From the NCBI GenBank assembly GCA_036652735.1, contig JAVVVI010000022.1, positions 1 to 39,207 of the forward strand: a stretch of 39,207 bases of DNA. The letters are read 5' to 3'. Position numbers and translations under genes: made by a program. The notes below the pieces were generated by a model that searched no databases, was not told the DNA's origin, and saw only the letters and a list, made by a program, of their open reading frames with translations. The DNA is from JAGOGN01 sp036652735 (GTDB lineage Bacteria; Bacillota; Clostridia; Lachnospirales; Lachnospiraceae). Of this stretch, positions 1 through 8,133 are shown piece after piece; within the stretch, counting starts at the first letter, position 1; each line of letters starts with the position of its first letter.

Positions 1-61
1 GTTCCTTCCCTTCAAAATCTTTATAGAATCTTAATGCCGGTTTCGCTTCCTCTAATACCAT
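1..61 (-). CDS. possible 5' end of an unidentified divergent gene (partial)
   Basis: An ATG on the minus strand at 61 opens a frame that stays open to the left edge (20 codons, beginning MVLEEAKPALRF). A weak GGAAG ribosome site lies at 68-72, six bases upstream. The composition (E, K, R, F mixed) looks coding, but the piece is too short to assign to a family. The same frame is also open upstream of this ATG as far as about 121, so the start is uncertain. It could be a chance frame in the kdp leader. Confidence 0.3.
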   Translation of the reverse strand, partial: MVLEEAKPALRFYKDFEGKE

Positions 62-75
62 CTTAAACTTCCAAA

Positions 76-84
76 TGCTATGAT
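76..84 (+). promoter_or_regulatory. putative extended -10 promoter of kdpABC
   Basis: The sequence TGCTATGAT is a TGn extended -10 element (TATGAT at 79-84). There is no good -35 hexamer 17 bases upstream, which fits a promoter that needs an activator such as KdpE. The predicted start near 91 leaves a short leader before kdpA, too short for a c-di-AMP riboswitch. No KdpE operator could be assigned. Confidence 0.45.
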
Positions 85-121
85 TAAAGCAACTTAAATA
101 AAAAATGAGAGGTGACGATTC

Positions 122-1939
122 ATGTTTGAAACAATACTCCAATACAGTTTATATCTTATTCTACTTATTGCATTGGCGATTCCACTTGGTACTTATATCG
201 CCAAAATAATGAATGGCGAAAAAATTTTTTTACAGAGAATTCTCTATCCCTGTGAATCCGGAATTCTAAAACTATTAAAGACAAGTAGCCAGATTCAAAT
301 GGGATTTAAAACCTATTTATCCTGTGTCCTGCTATTTTCCGCTGCCAGCTTTGGTATTCTTTTTTTAATGCTGGTATTCCAGGGCAGTCTTCCTGGCAAT
401 CCTGAACATTTGCCGGGTGTTCCTTTGGATTTATCTTTCAACACCGCTGTTAGCTTTATGACAAATTCAAACTGGCAATCCTATAGCGGAGAAAGCACTA
501 TCAGTTATTTTGTGCAGTCTCTTGGTCTAACCGTACAGAACTTTGTATCTGCTGCTGTTGGCATTGCCGTTCTATTTGCCCTGATCCGTGGATTTGTACA
601 GGTAAAAGAAAGAGGACTTGGTAACTTCTGGGTAGACATGACGAGAATTGTCCTCTATCTTCTGCTTCCACTTAATCTGATTCTTGCACTCCTTCTTGCC
701 GGAGGTGGTGTAGTACAAAGTTTGAAACCTTCCGAAACGGTTGCTTTGCTGGAACCGGTTGCCGCCAAAAAAGATGGTACACTAATTGAGAATGCCATTA
801 TTGATTTAAAAACCCAGACAGTAACTGTGGACGGAATAGTGCTGCCGGATGCACAGATTATTACAAAGCAGTTTGTTCCACTGGGACCGGCTGCCAGTCA
901 GGTTGCCATTAAACAATCCGGTACAAACGGCGGTGGATTCTTCGGTGTAAATGCAGCACACCCATTGGAGAATCCAAGTCCCTTTACCAATATGATCGAA
1001 CTGCTTTCCCTTCTTTTAATTCCTATGGCACTTTGCTTTACCTTTGGGCGAAATGTAAAGAATAAAAAACAAGGTATTGCCATCTTTGCCGCCATGTTCC
1101 TCTGCCTTGTGACCTCCCTTACTTTAATTGCAGTAAGTGAACATCATGCCACTCCTCAGCTTGCGCAAAATGGCAATGTGGATTTATCGGCGTCTCATCA
1201 AGCCGGTGGCAATATGGAAGGTAAAGAATCCCGCTTTGGAATTACCGCTTCCTCCACCTGGGCTGCGTTTACCACTGCTGCCTCCAATGGGTCTGTAAAC
1301 TCCATGCATGACAGCTATACTCCCTTAGCCGGAATGATTGCAATGCTGCAAATGCAACTGGGGGAAGTCATCTTTGGTGGAACCGGCTGTGGTCTGTATG
1401 GAATGCTTGCTTTTGGAATTTTAACGGTATTTATTGCAGGTCTTATGGTTGGACGAACACCTGAATTCCTTGGAAAAAAAATCGAACCCTATGAGATGAA
1501 ATGGGCTGTTGCCGCCTGCCTTGCAACACCTGTAGCAATCCTGGTTGGAAGTGGCATAGCTGCCATACTTCCCCAGACCTCTAACAGTCTCACCAATAGT
1601 GGTGCCCATGGATTTTCCCAGTTACTCTATGCCTATAGCTCCTGTGGCGCAAACAACGGTTCTGCGTTTGCCGGTTTCCTGTCAAACACTACGTTTTTAA
1701 ATATTTCCCTGGGACTGGTTATGCTTTTTGCCCGTTTTGTTCCAATTGCTGCAATACTGGCAATTGCAGGCAGTCTCTCCCAAAAGAAGAAAATTGCAGT
1801 CACTGCAGGTACACTTTCCACTACCAACGGCTTGTTTGTATTTTTACTTATATTTGTGGTTCTATTAATTGGTGCATTGAGTTTTTTCCCAGCCTTGGCC
1901 CTGGGACCCATTGCAGAATTTTTTCAAAGTATTGCCTAA
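122..1939 (+). CDS. kdpA: potassium-transporting ATPase, K+-channel subunit KdpA
   Basis: KdpA is the membrane subunit of the KdpFABC complex that binds and selects K+, related to the SKT channel family. The 605-residue protein is strongly hydrophobic with about ten membrane spans. It carries the conserved filter-loop region GTNGGGFFGVNAAHPLENPS (around residues 268-287) and other loops such as TNSNWQSYSGE. The start at 122 has a GAGAGGTGA ribosome site just upstream. kdpB begins 14 bases after its stop, so the two are clearly co-transcribed. No small kdpF frame was seen upstream or between genes, which is common outside Proteobacteria. Family length is normal (about 560-600). Confidence 0.97.
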   Translation: MFETILQYSLYLILLIALAIPLGTYIAKIMNGEKIFLQRILYPCESGILKLLKTSSQIQMGFKTYLSCVLLFSAASFGILFLMLVFQGSLPGNPEHLPGVPLDLSFNTAVSFMTNSNWQSYSGESTISYFVQSLGLTVQNFVSAAVGIAVLFALIRGFVQVKERGLGNFWVDMTRIVLYLLLPLNLILALLLAGGGVVQSLKPSETVALLEPVAAKKDGTLIENAIIDLKTQTVTVDGIVLPDAQIITKQFVPLGPAASQVAIKQSGTNGGGFFGVNAAHPLENPSPFTNMIELLSLLLIPMALCFTFGRNVKNKKQGIAIFAAMFLCLVTSLTLIAVSEHHATPQLAQNGNVDLSASHQAGGNMEGKESRFGITASSTWAAFTTAASNGSVNSMHDSYTPLAGMIAMLQMQLGEVIFGGTGCGLYGMLAFGILTVFIAGLMVGRTPEFLGKKIEPYEMKWAVAACLATPVAILVGSGIAAILPQTSNSLTNSGAHGFSQLLYAYSSCGANNGSAFAGFLSNTTFLNISLGLVMLFARFVPIAAILAIAGSLSQKKKIAVTAGTLSTTNGLFVFLLIFVVLLIGALSFFPALALGPIAEFFQSIA

Positions 1940-1953
1940 GGAGGTACTGATTT

Positions 1954-4020
1954 ATGTCAGCAAATGAAACAGCTCTTACCAATAAAAAAATGATGGTACG
2001 AGCATTAAAAGATTCCTTTTATAAATTAAATCCCAAAACTCAGGTGAAAAATCCTGTGATGCTACTGGTCTATTTATCTGCATGTCTTACTGCTTTCTTA
2101 TGGGTAATTTCACTGATTGGCTGGAAGGATGCACCTTCATCCTATACTGCAGCAATTACGGTAATACTGTGGTTTACCGTTCTTTTTGCCAATTTTGCTG
2201 AAGCAATTGCAGAAGGAAGAGGAAAGGCTCAGGCGGATTCTTTACGTGCTTCTAAAAAAGAAGTGGATGCTCATAAAATTCCTTCTTTGGAACAAAAGGA
2301 TCAAATCCAGTGTGTTTCTTCCGCTCTCTTAAAAAAGGGCGACTTGATTTTGGTAAAAGCCGGTGAACAGATTCCTGCCGACGGTGATGTCATTCAAGGT
2401 GCCGCATCGGTTGATGAGAGTGCCATTACCGGAGAATCTGCCCCGGTCATAAGGGAAAGCGGCGGCGACCGTAGTGCTGTTACAGGTGGTACCTGCGTCC
2501 TCTCCGATTGGATTGTGATCTCTGTGAGCTGCGAAGTAGGAGAAAGCTTCCTTGACAAAATGATTGCCATGGTAGAAGGCGCTTCTCGAAAGAAAACTCC
2601 AAATGAAATTGCCTTACAGATTTTTTTGGTTGCACTCTCCATTATTTTTATATTGGTTACCCTTTCCCTTTACAGCTATTCTACATTTTCTGCAAAGCAA
2701 GCCGGTATTCCTAATGAAACCTCTATTACCACATTGGTGGCTTTACTGGTATGCCTTGCGCCAACAACTATAGGTGCTCTCCTCTCTGCTATTGGAATCG
2801 CCGGTATGAGTCGTTTAAACCATGCCAATGTGCTTGCCATGAGCGGACGTGCCATTGAAGCTGCCGGAGATGTAGATATTCTAATGCTTGATAAAACCGG
2901 AACCATTACTCTTGGGAACCGCCAGGCATTTGCTTTTCTTCCTGTTGATGGTGCCACAGGGGAAGACCTTGCTGACGCAGCTCAACTCTCCTCTCTTGCT
3001 GATGAAACCCCGGAAGGAAGAAGTGTGGTCATTCTGGCAAAAGAACAATATCAGATTCGAGGACGAAGTCTGTCACATAAAGAAATGCAGTTTATTCCAT
3101 TTTCAGCCACAACACGTATGAGTGGTGTGGATTTTGACAAAAACGAAATCCGCAAGGGGGCCGCCGAATCCGTACGAAATTATGTTCTTTCCTATGGCGG
3201 AACCTATTCCAGTCAATGCCAGGAAGCGGTAAAAAAAGTTGCCATGGAAGGAGGCACCCCTCTTGTAGTAGCCAAAAATCATAACATACTGGGTGTCATC
3301 TATTTAAAAGATATTATAAAACAAGGGGTTCAGGAGCAATTTTCCAATTTACGAAAAATGGGCATAAAAACCATAATGATTACCGGAGATAATCCTTTAA
3401 CTGCTGCCGCTATCGCTGCTGAAGCCGGTGTGGATGATTTTCTTGCTGAAGCAACTCCGGAAGGAAAGCTTTCCATGATTCGAGAATTTCAGATGCAAGG
3501 ACACCTGGTTGCCATGACCGGAGACGGCACCAATGACGCTCCTGCTCTTGCTCAGGCGGATGTGGCAGTTGCCATGAATACCGGAACTCAGGCGGCAAAA
3601 GAGGCCGGGAATATGGTCGACTTGGATTCTTCTCCTACCAAACTTATTGAAATTGTTCATATTGGGAAACAGCTTCTTATGACAAGGGGAAGTCTGACTA
3701 CTTTTTCCATTGCAAATGACCTTGCAAAATACTTTGCTATTATTCCCGCTCTGTTTATGGGACTATACCCGAGTCTTGGTGCTTTGAATATTATGAACCT
3801 ACATTCTCCCCAAAGTGCCGTGCTCTCTGCTATCATTTACAATGCACTGATTATTATTGCTTTGATTCCCCTTGCCTTAAAAGGCGTGAAATACCGTGAA
3901 GTTCCAGCCGGAGCACTCCTTGGTAGAAATCTTCTGATTTATGGACTTGGTGGACTTGTTACTCCATTTTTCTGTATTAAACTCATTGACCTGCTTCTTG
4001 TCGTCACAAATCTTGTATAG
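1954..4020 (+). CDS. kdpB: potassium-transporting P-type ATPase KdpB
   Basis: KdpB is the energy-coupling P-type ATPase of the Kdp pump. The 688-residue protein shows the hallmark motifs in order: the actuator loop ITGESAPV, the phosphorylation site DKTGTIT (Asp about 313), a nucleotide-binding domain, TGDNPLTAA, and the hinge motif GDGTNDAPALAQADVA. Membrane spans lie near residues 35-90, 220-280 and at the C-terminal end. The start has an AAGGAGG ribosome site (1938-1944). Length matches the family (about 680-690). It lies between kdpA and kdpC with gaps of 14 and 11 bases, as expected for a single translationally coupled operon. Confidence 0.98.
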   Translation: MSANETALTNKKMMVRALKDSFYKLNPKTQVKNPVMLLVYLSACLTAFLWVISLIGWKDAPSSYTAAITVILWFTVLFANFAEAIAEGRGKAQADSLRASKKEVDAHKIPSLEQKDQIQCVSSALLKKGDLILVKAGEQIPADGDVIQGAASVDESAITGESAPVIRESGGDRSAVTGGTCVLSDWIVISVSCEVGESFLDKMIAMVEGASRKKTPNEIALQIFLVALSIIFILVTLSLYSYSTFSAKQAGIPNETSITTLVALLVCLAPTTIGALLSAIGIAGMSRLNHANVLAMSGRAIEAAGDVDILMLDKTGTITLGNRQAFAFLPVDGATGEDLADAAQLSSLADETPEGRSVVILAKEQYQIRGRSLSHKEMQFIPFSATTRMSGVDFDKNEIRKGAAESVRNYVLSYGGTYSSQCQEAVKKVAMEGGTPLVVAKNHNILGVIYLKDIIKQGVQEQFSNLRKMGIKTIMITGDNPLTAAAIAAEAGVDDFLAEATPEGKLSMIREFQMQGHLVAMTGDGTNDAPALAQADVAVAMNTGTQAAKEAGNMVDLDSSPTKLIEIVHIGKQLLMTRGSLTTFSIANDLAKYFAIIPALFMGLYPSLGALNIMNLHSPQSAVLSAIIYNALIIIALIPLALKGVKYREVPAGALLGRNLLIYGLGGLVTPFFCIKLIDLLLVVTNLV

Positions 4021-4031
4021 GAGGATTACTG

Positions 4032-4607
4032 ATGAAATTAAATAATTTATGGAAATCAATTTTGTTTTTACTGATAATGACCATTCTATGCGGAGGCATA
4101 TATACCGGAATTGTAACTGCTGTTGCCGGCAGCATTCTTTCCTCTAACAAAACACAAGTGGGCTGTGAACTTCTAGGTCAGCCCTATACTCAAATGACAC
4201 ATATGTGGGGACGTATCATGAACCCTGATGTCACTACTTATAAAGATGAAAACGGAGAAGCTCTGCTCTATGCCTCTCCCTCAAATTTAAGCCCCGCAAG
4301 CAAAGTATATGAGGCACTGGTCGCAGACCGTATAAAACGAATTAAAGCTGCCCATCCCTCTAAAAAAAATACCCCCATTCCGGTTGATCTTGTTACTTGT
4401 TCCGGCAGTGGACTAGACCCGCATATCTCCCCTAAGGCAGCGGAATACCAAGTAGAACGCCTGGCTAACGCGAATGGTATTCCCATAAAAGATGTACGCG
4501 CAATCATTCAAGCATGCACCCAGGAACGATTTCTTGGTATCTTTGGTGAAAAGACCGTGAATGTCCTTCAGGTCAACCTTATGTTAGATAACCGTATCCA
4601 GCCCTAA
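4032..4607 (+). CDS. kdpC: potassium-transporting ATPase subunit KdpC
   Basis: KdpC is the single-span accessory subunit that stabilises the KdpA-KdpB contact and raises ATP affinity. The 191-residue protein has one N-terminal membrane helix (about residues 10-35) and then a soluble domain. The conserved GLDPHISPKAAEYQVERLA block lies in the second half. In place of the common GRPS loop it reads MWGRIMN...YASPSNLSP, a clostridial-type variant. The start at 4032 has an AGGAGG site immediately downstream of the kdpB stop. About 70 bases with their own possible promoter separate it from kdpD. Confidence 0.95.
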   Translation: MKLNNLWKSILFLLIMTILCGGIYTGIVTAVAGSILSSNKTQVGCELLGQPYTQMTHMWGRIMNPDVTTYKDENGEALLYASPSNLSPASKVYEALVADRIKRIKAAHPSKKNTPIPVDLVTCSGSGLDPHISPKAAEYQVERLANANGIPIKDVRAIIQACTQERFLGIFGEKTVNVLQVNLMLDNRIQP

Positions 4608-4645
4608 TTATATAAAATAAAGTTCTGTTCCAATGAAATCTGATG

Positions 4646-4651
4646 TATAAT
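4646..4651 (+). promoter_or_regulatory. possible internal promoter for kdpDE (-10 TATAAT)
   Basis: A perfect TATAAT lies in the 72-base gap between kdpC and kdpD, preceded directly by ATG. The hexamer 17 bases upstream (TTCTGT) is a poor -35. The predicted start near 4658 would give a short leader ahead of the GGAG ribosome site at 4669-4672. This could give basal expression of the sensor and regulator independent of kdpABC. There is no terminator between kdpC and kdpD, so read-through is also likely. Confidence 0.4.
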
Positions 4652-4679
4652 GAAACCACAATAAATTTGGAGATAAGAA

Positions 4680-7373
4680 ATGAACGATATAAGAGCAAAT
4701 CCGGATGAACTACTGAAAAAAATCAAACTGGAAGAACAAACCGCGGGACGGGGACATCTTAAAATCTTTTTTGGTTATGCAGCAGGTGTTGGAAAGACGT
4801 TTGCCATGTTAAAAGCGGCTCATTCTGCTAAAAAAAGAGGAATTGATGTTGTAGTTGGTTATGTGGAACCCCATACACGACCGGAGACAACGGCTTTACT
4901 TGCTGGTTTGGAACAACTGGAAGGAAAGACAGTCCTTCATCATGATATTAAATTAAATGAATTTGACCTGGACGCTGCCTTAAGACGCAATCCTGCTCTG
5001 ATTCTGGTGGATGAACTTGCTCATACCAATGCAGATACTTGCAGGCATGCCAAGCGGTATCAGGATATTACAGAACTGTTGAAAGCAGGAATTGATGTGT
5101 ATACCACCGTGAATGTCCAACACATTGAGAGTCTCAACGACATGGTTGCCTCTATTACATCAATTGCAGTAAAAGAACGTATTCCCGATTATATCTTTGA
5201 TTCTGCTGACCAGGTTGCCCTAGTGGATGTAGAACCGGAAGAATTAATTGAGCGCCTGAATACCGGAAAAATTTATAAAGAAACCCAGGCACAGAGGGCA
5301 CTTCATCATTTTTTCAGTGTGGAAAATCTTACAGCACTTCGTGAAATTGCCCTTCGCCGCTGTGCAGATCGTATTAACCTTATGTCAGAAAAAATACGAT
5401 TCGATACCAACACCGATTATTATACCGATGAACATATTCTAGTCTGCCTGTCCTCCTCTCCTACCAATTCGAAAATCATTCGCACGGCTGCCAGAATGGC
5501 AAATGCCTTTAAAGGAAATTTTACTGCTCTATTCGTTGAAACCGTTGACTATGAAAACAGTACGGAAAAAGACAGGCAGCAGCTGCGTGAGAATATGCAC
5601 CTGGCAGAACAACTGGGGGCCACCATTGAAACGGTTTATGGCGATGACATTACCGTGCAGATTTCAGAATTTGCACGATTATCCGGTGTATCTAAAATTG
5701 TAATGGGGCGTAACAATGCCACAAGAAAGTATTTTTGGGCAAAACCTACCCTTACAGAACGGCTGACTCTGAATGCTCCAAATTTAGATATTTATATCAT
5801 ACCCGATCAGGAAACTCCTTCTTATCACCCGGAAAGATTTTTTCATGGGCACTTTCTATTTCAGCTTTCTGATGTTGTAAAAAGTGTACTCATGCTTATT
5901 CTTGCAACCCTGACCGGGTTCCTCTTTTCTAATTTAGGGTTTTCTGAGGCCAATATTATTACCGTATACATTTTAAGTGTTCTAATAACAGCCATTATTA
6001 CTACCCAGCGCATATACAGCCTGATTTCCTCCATTGTCAGTGTTCTGACGTTTAACTTTTTCTTTACCATACCGACATTTACCTTTAATGCATACGATAA
6101 AGGCTATCCTGCCACTTTTTTAATCATGTTTATTGCTGCCTTTATTACCGGAACTCTGGCTGTTAAAATCAAACAACATGCCCATCAGGCTGCTGAAACT
6201 GCTTACCGTACCAAACTTCTTTTAGAAACCAATCAACTGCTGCAAAAAAATAAAGGAAGGGATGCACTGATTTGTGTGACCGCCAATCAGCTTACGAAAC
6301 TGTTCCGAAAAGATGTTATTTTTTACCTATATGAAAACCAGACGCTGTCTTCACCAATGGTCTTTACCGTAGATGACCGCCCACAAAAAGATGCCTACAC
6401 TACCAGCAATGAAAAGGCCGTCGCTGCATGGGTATGCCAGAATAATAAACATGCGGGTGCAACTACCAATACACTGGGCAGTGCAAATTGTCTTTATTTA
6501 GCCGTTCGTGTCAATGATACTGTCTATGGAGCCGTGGGTATCGCAGTAGAAAAAAAGCCTCTGGATTCCTTTGAACATAGTATCATGCTCTCCATCCTAG
6601 GTGAATGTGCCCTTGCCTTAGAGAATGAAACTGCAATTCGCCGTCAGGAAGAGACCGCCGTTCTTGCCAAAAATGAACAGCTTCGGGCTAACCTTCTGCG
6701 TTCTATTTCTCATGACTTAAGAACACCCCTTACCTCCATTTCCGGAAATGCAGGTATTCTAATGGCAAGCGGTGACCTAATTGATCCGGCAAAACGGCAA
6801 ACCCTTTATACCGATATTTATGATGATGCCCTATGGCTGATTAATCTTGTGGAAAATCTTCTGTCTGTTACCCGCATTGAAGATGGTTCCATGAATCTAA
6901 AACTCACCGCCGAACTTATGGACGAGGTCATTGCGGAAGCACTCCAGCATATCTGCCGAAAAAGTGGAGAACATAAAATTATCTTTCACCAGTCAGAAGA
7001 ATTTATTCTTGCACCAATGGATCCACGCCTGATTATTCAGGTAATTATAAATATTATTGACAATGCCATTAAATATACACCCATTGATTCAGAAATTATA
7101 ATTCGAACTAAGAAAAAAGAAGATATGGTTCTTGTATCTATTGCAGATAACGGAGAGGGAATCTCTGATGATGCAAAGAGTAAAATATTTGATATGTTTT
7201 ATACCACCAATGACCACATTGCCGACAGCCATAGAAGTCTGGGGCTTGGTCTTGCTCTTTGTAAATCCATTATCACAGCCCATGGAGGGACAATCACGGT
7301 TCTTAATAATATTCCAACCGGAACTGTTTTTCAATTTACTCTGCCAACTGAGGAGGTCGTTTTACATGAATAA
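4680..7373 (+). CDS. kdpD: osmosensitive K+ channel histidine kinase KdpD
   Basis: KdpD is the membrane sensor kinase that switches on kdp expression when K+ is limiting or ionic strength changes. At 897 residues it is full length. In order it shows an N-terminal KdpD ATP-binding domain with Walker A GYAAGVGKT (32-40) and Walker B LVDELAHTN, a universal-stress-protein domain (about 250-370), four membrane helices (about 395-490), a GAF-like region, a HisKA site SISHDLRTP (His 678), and a catalytic ATPase domain (NIIDNAIKY, ADNGEGI, GLGLALCK). Within the USP domain, residues 258-285 fit the SxS-X20-FTAxY c-di-AMP motif known from Staphylococcus KdpD, with a final F for Y. It overlaps kdpE by 8 bases. 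Confidence 0.97.
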   Translation: MNDIRANPDELLKKIKLEEQTAGRGHLKIFFGYAAGVGKTFAMLKAAHSAKKRGIDVVVGYVEPHTRPETTALLAGLEQLEGKTVLHHDIKLNEFDLDAALRRNPALILVDELAHTNADTCRHAKRYQDITELLKAGIDVYTTVNVQHIESLNDMVASITSIAVKERIPDYIFDSADQVALVDVEPEELIERLNTGKIYKETQAQRALHHFFSVENLTALREIALRRCADRINLMSEKIRFDTNTDYYTDEHILVCLSSSPTNSKIIRTAARMANAFKGNFTALFVETVDYENSTEKDRQQLRENMHLAEQLGATIETVYGDDITVQISEFARLSGVSKIVMGRNNATRKYFWAKPTLTERLTLNAPNLDIYIIPDQETPSYHPERFFHGHFLFQLSDVVKSVLMLILATLTGFLFSNLGFSEANIITVYILSVLITAIITTQRIYSLISSIVSVLTFNFFFTIPTFTFNAYDKGYPATFLIMFIAAFITGTLAVKIKQHAHQAAETAYRTKLLLETNQLLQKNKGRDALICVTANQLTKLFRKDVIFYLYENQTLSSPMVFTVDDRPQKDAYTTSNEKAVAAWVCQNNKHAGATTNTLGSANCLYLAVRVNDTVYGAVGIAVEKKPLDSFEHSIMLSILGECALALENETAIRRQEETAVLAKNEQLRANLLRSISHDLRTPLTSISGNAGILMASGDLIDPAKRQTLYTDIYDDALWLINLVENLLSVTRIEDGSMNLKLTAELMDEVIAEALQHICRKSGEHKIIFHQSEEFILAPMDPRLIIQVIINIIDNAIKYTPIDSEIIIRTKKKEDMVLVSIADNGEGISDDAKSKIFDMFYTTNDHIADSHRSLGLGLALCKSIITAHGGTITVLNNIPTGTVFQFTLPTEEVVLHE

Positions 7374-8070
7374 ATTCTTTGTTCTCATTGTTGAAGATGA
7401 TAGTGCCGTAAGAAATTTAATTGCCACCACACTTGAGATTCATGACTATAAATTTCACAGTGTTTCCACCGGGGAGGGTGCTATTCTTGAAGCTGCCTCC
7501 CACAATCCGGATGTAATTCTCTTAGATCTTGGTCTGCCGGATATTGATGGGGTGGATATTATTAAAAAAATACGGACCTGGTCCAATATGCCAATTATTG
7601 TAATTAGTGCCAGAAGCGAAGACAATGATAAAATCCAGGCCCTGGATGCCGGTGCCGATGACTATCTAACCAAACCATTTTCTGTTGAAGAATTGTTGGC
7701 ACGGCTGCGGGTTACTGTGCGTCGACTCACTTATATTGAACACAACCAAAGCTGCGAACATTCTATTTTCCAAAATGGGGATCTTAAAATTGACTATGCT
7801 GGGGGCTGTGTATATATGAATGATGTGGAACTTCATGTTACCCCCATAGAATACAAGCTTCTCTGCCTTCTCTCACATAATGTTGGAAAAGTTCTTACCC
7901 ATACTTACATTACCCGCGAGATTTGGGGCAGTGGATGGGACAATGACGTTGCATCTCTTCGTGTCTTTATGGCAACTTTAAGAAAGAAAATCGAAAAAAG
8001 CGGTTCTTCCTATACTTATATTCAAACCCATGTTGGCATCGGTTATCGAATGCTTCGTGTGGAACCATAA
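7366..8070 (+). CDS. kdpE: response regulator KdpE (OmpR/PhoB family)
   Basis: KdpE is the DNA-binding partner of KdpD and activates kdpABC. The 234-residue protein has a receiver domain with the acidic cluster VEDD (9-12), phospho-acceptor Asp 54 in LLDLGLPD and the TKPF lysine near 103, then a C-terminal winged helix (about 140-232; VTPIEYKLLCLL, REIWG, GIGYRM). I chose the ATG at 7366: it is the residue-1 methionine of a standard receiver and has an AGGAGG site (7351-7356) inside the kdpD end. The frame is open further upstream, but that part is only the shadow of kdpD. The 8-base overlap suggests translational coupling. Confidence 0.96.
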   Translation: MNKFFVLIVEDDSAVRNLIATTLEIHDYKFHSVSTGEGAILEAASHNPDVILLDLGLPDIDGVDIIKKIRTWSNMPIIVISARSEDNDKIQALDAGADDYLTKPFSVEELLARLRVTVRRLTYIEHNQSCEHSIFQNGDLKIDYAGGCVYMNDVELHVTPIEYKLLCLLSHNVGKVLTHTYITREIWGSGWDNDVASLRVFMATLRKKIEKSGSSYTYIQTHVGIGYRMLRVEP

Positions 8071-8074
8071 AAGT

Positions 8075-8107
8075 GCCCCTGCCGGTAAATGTTCTAACGG
8101 CAAGGGC
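8075..8107 (-). terminator. hairpin terminator between convergent kdpE and the peptide operon
   Basis: A 10-bp stem with one mismatch (8075-8084 with 8098-8107) encloses a 13-base loop. On the minus strand it is followed by ACTTTTAT, so it fits best as the terminator of the peptide operon, whose last gene ends at 8134. On the plus strand the tail is not T-rich, so it is weaker for kdpE. Confidence 0.55.
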
Positions 8108-8133
8108 TATATTGAGAGTCTTATGAAAGTAAT

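Noticed and set aside
1..121. c-di-AMP (ydaO-type) riboswitch ahead of kdp
   Set aside because: The leader after the predicted start is only about 30 bases, and no conserved long fold is visible.
1421..3660. Minus-strand frames opposite kdpA and kdpB
   Set aside because: Shadows of strongly conserved coding sequence; no ribosome sites or domains.
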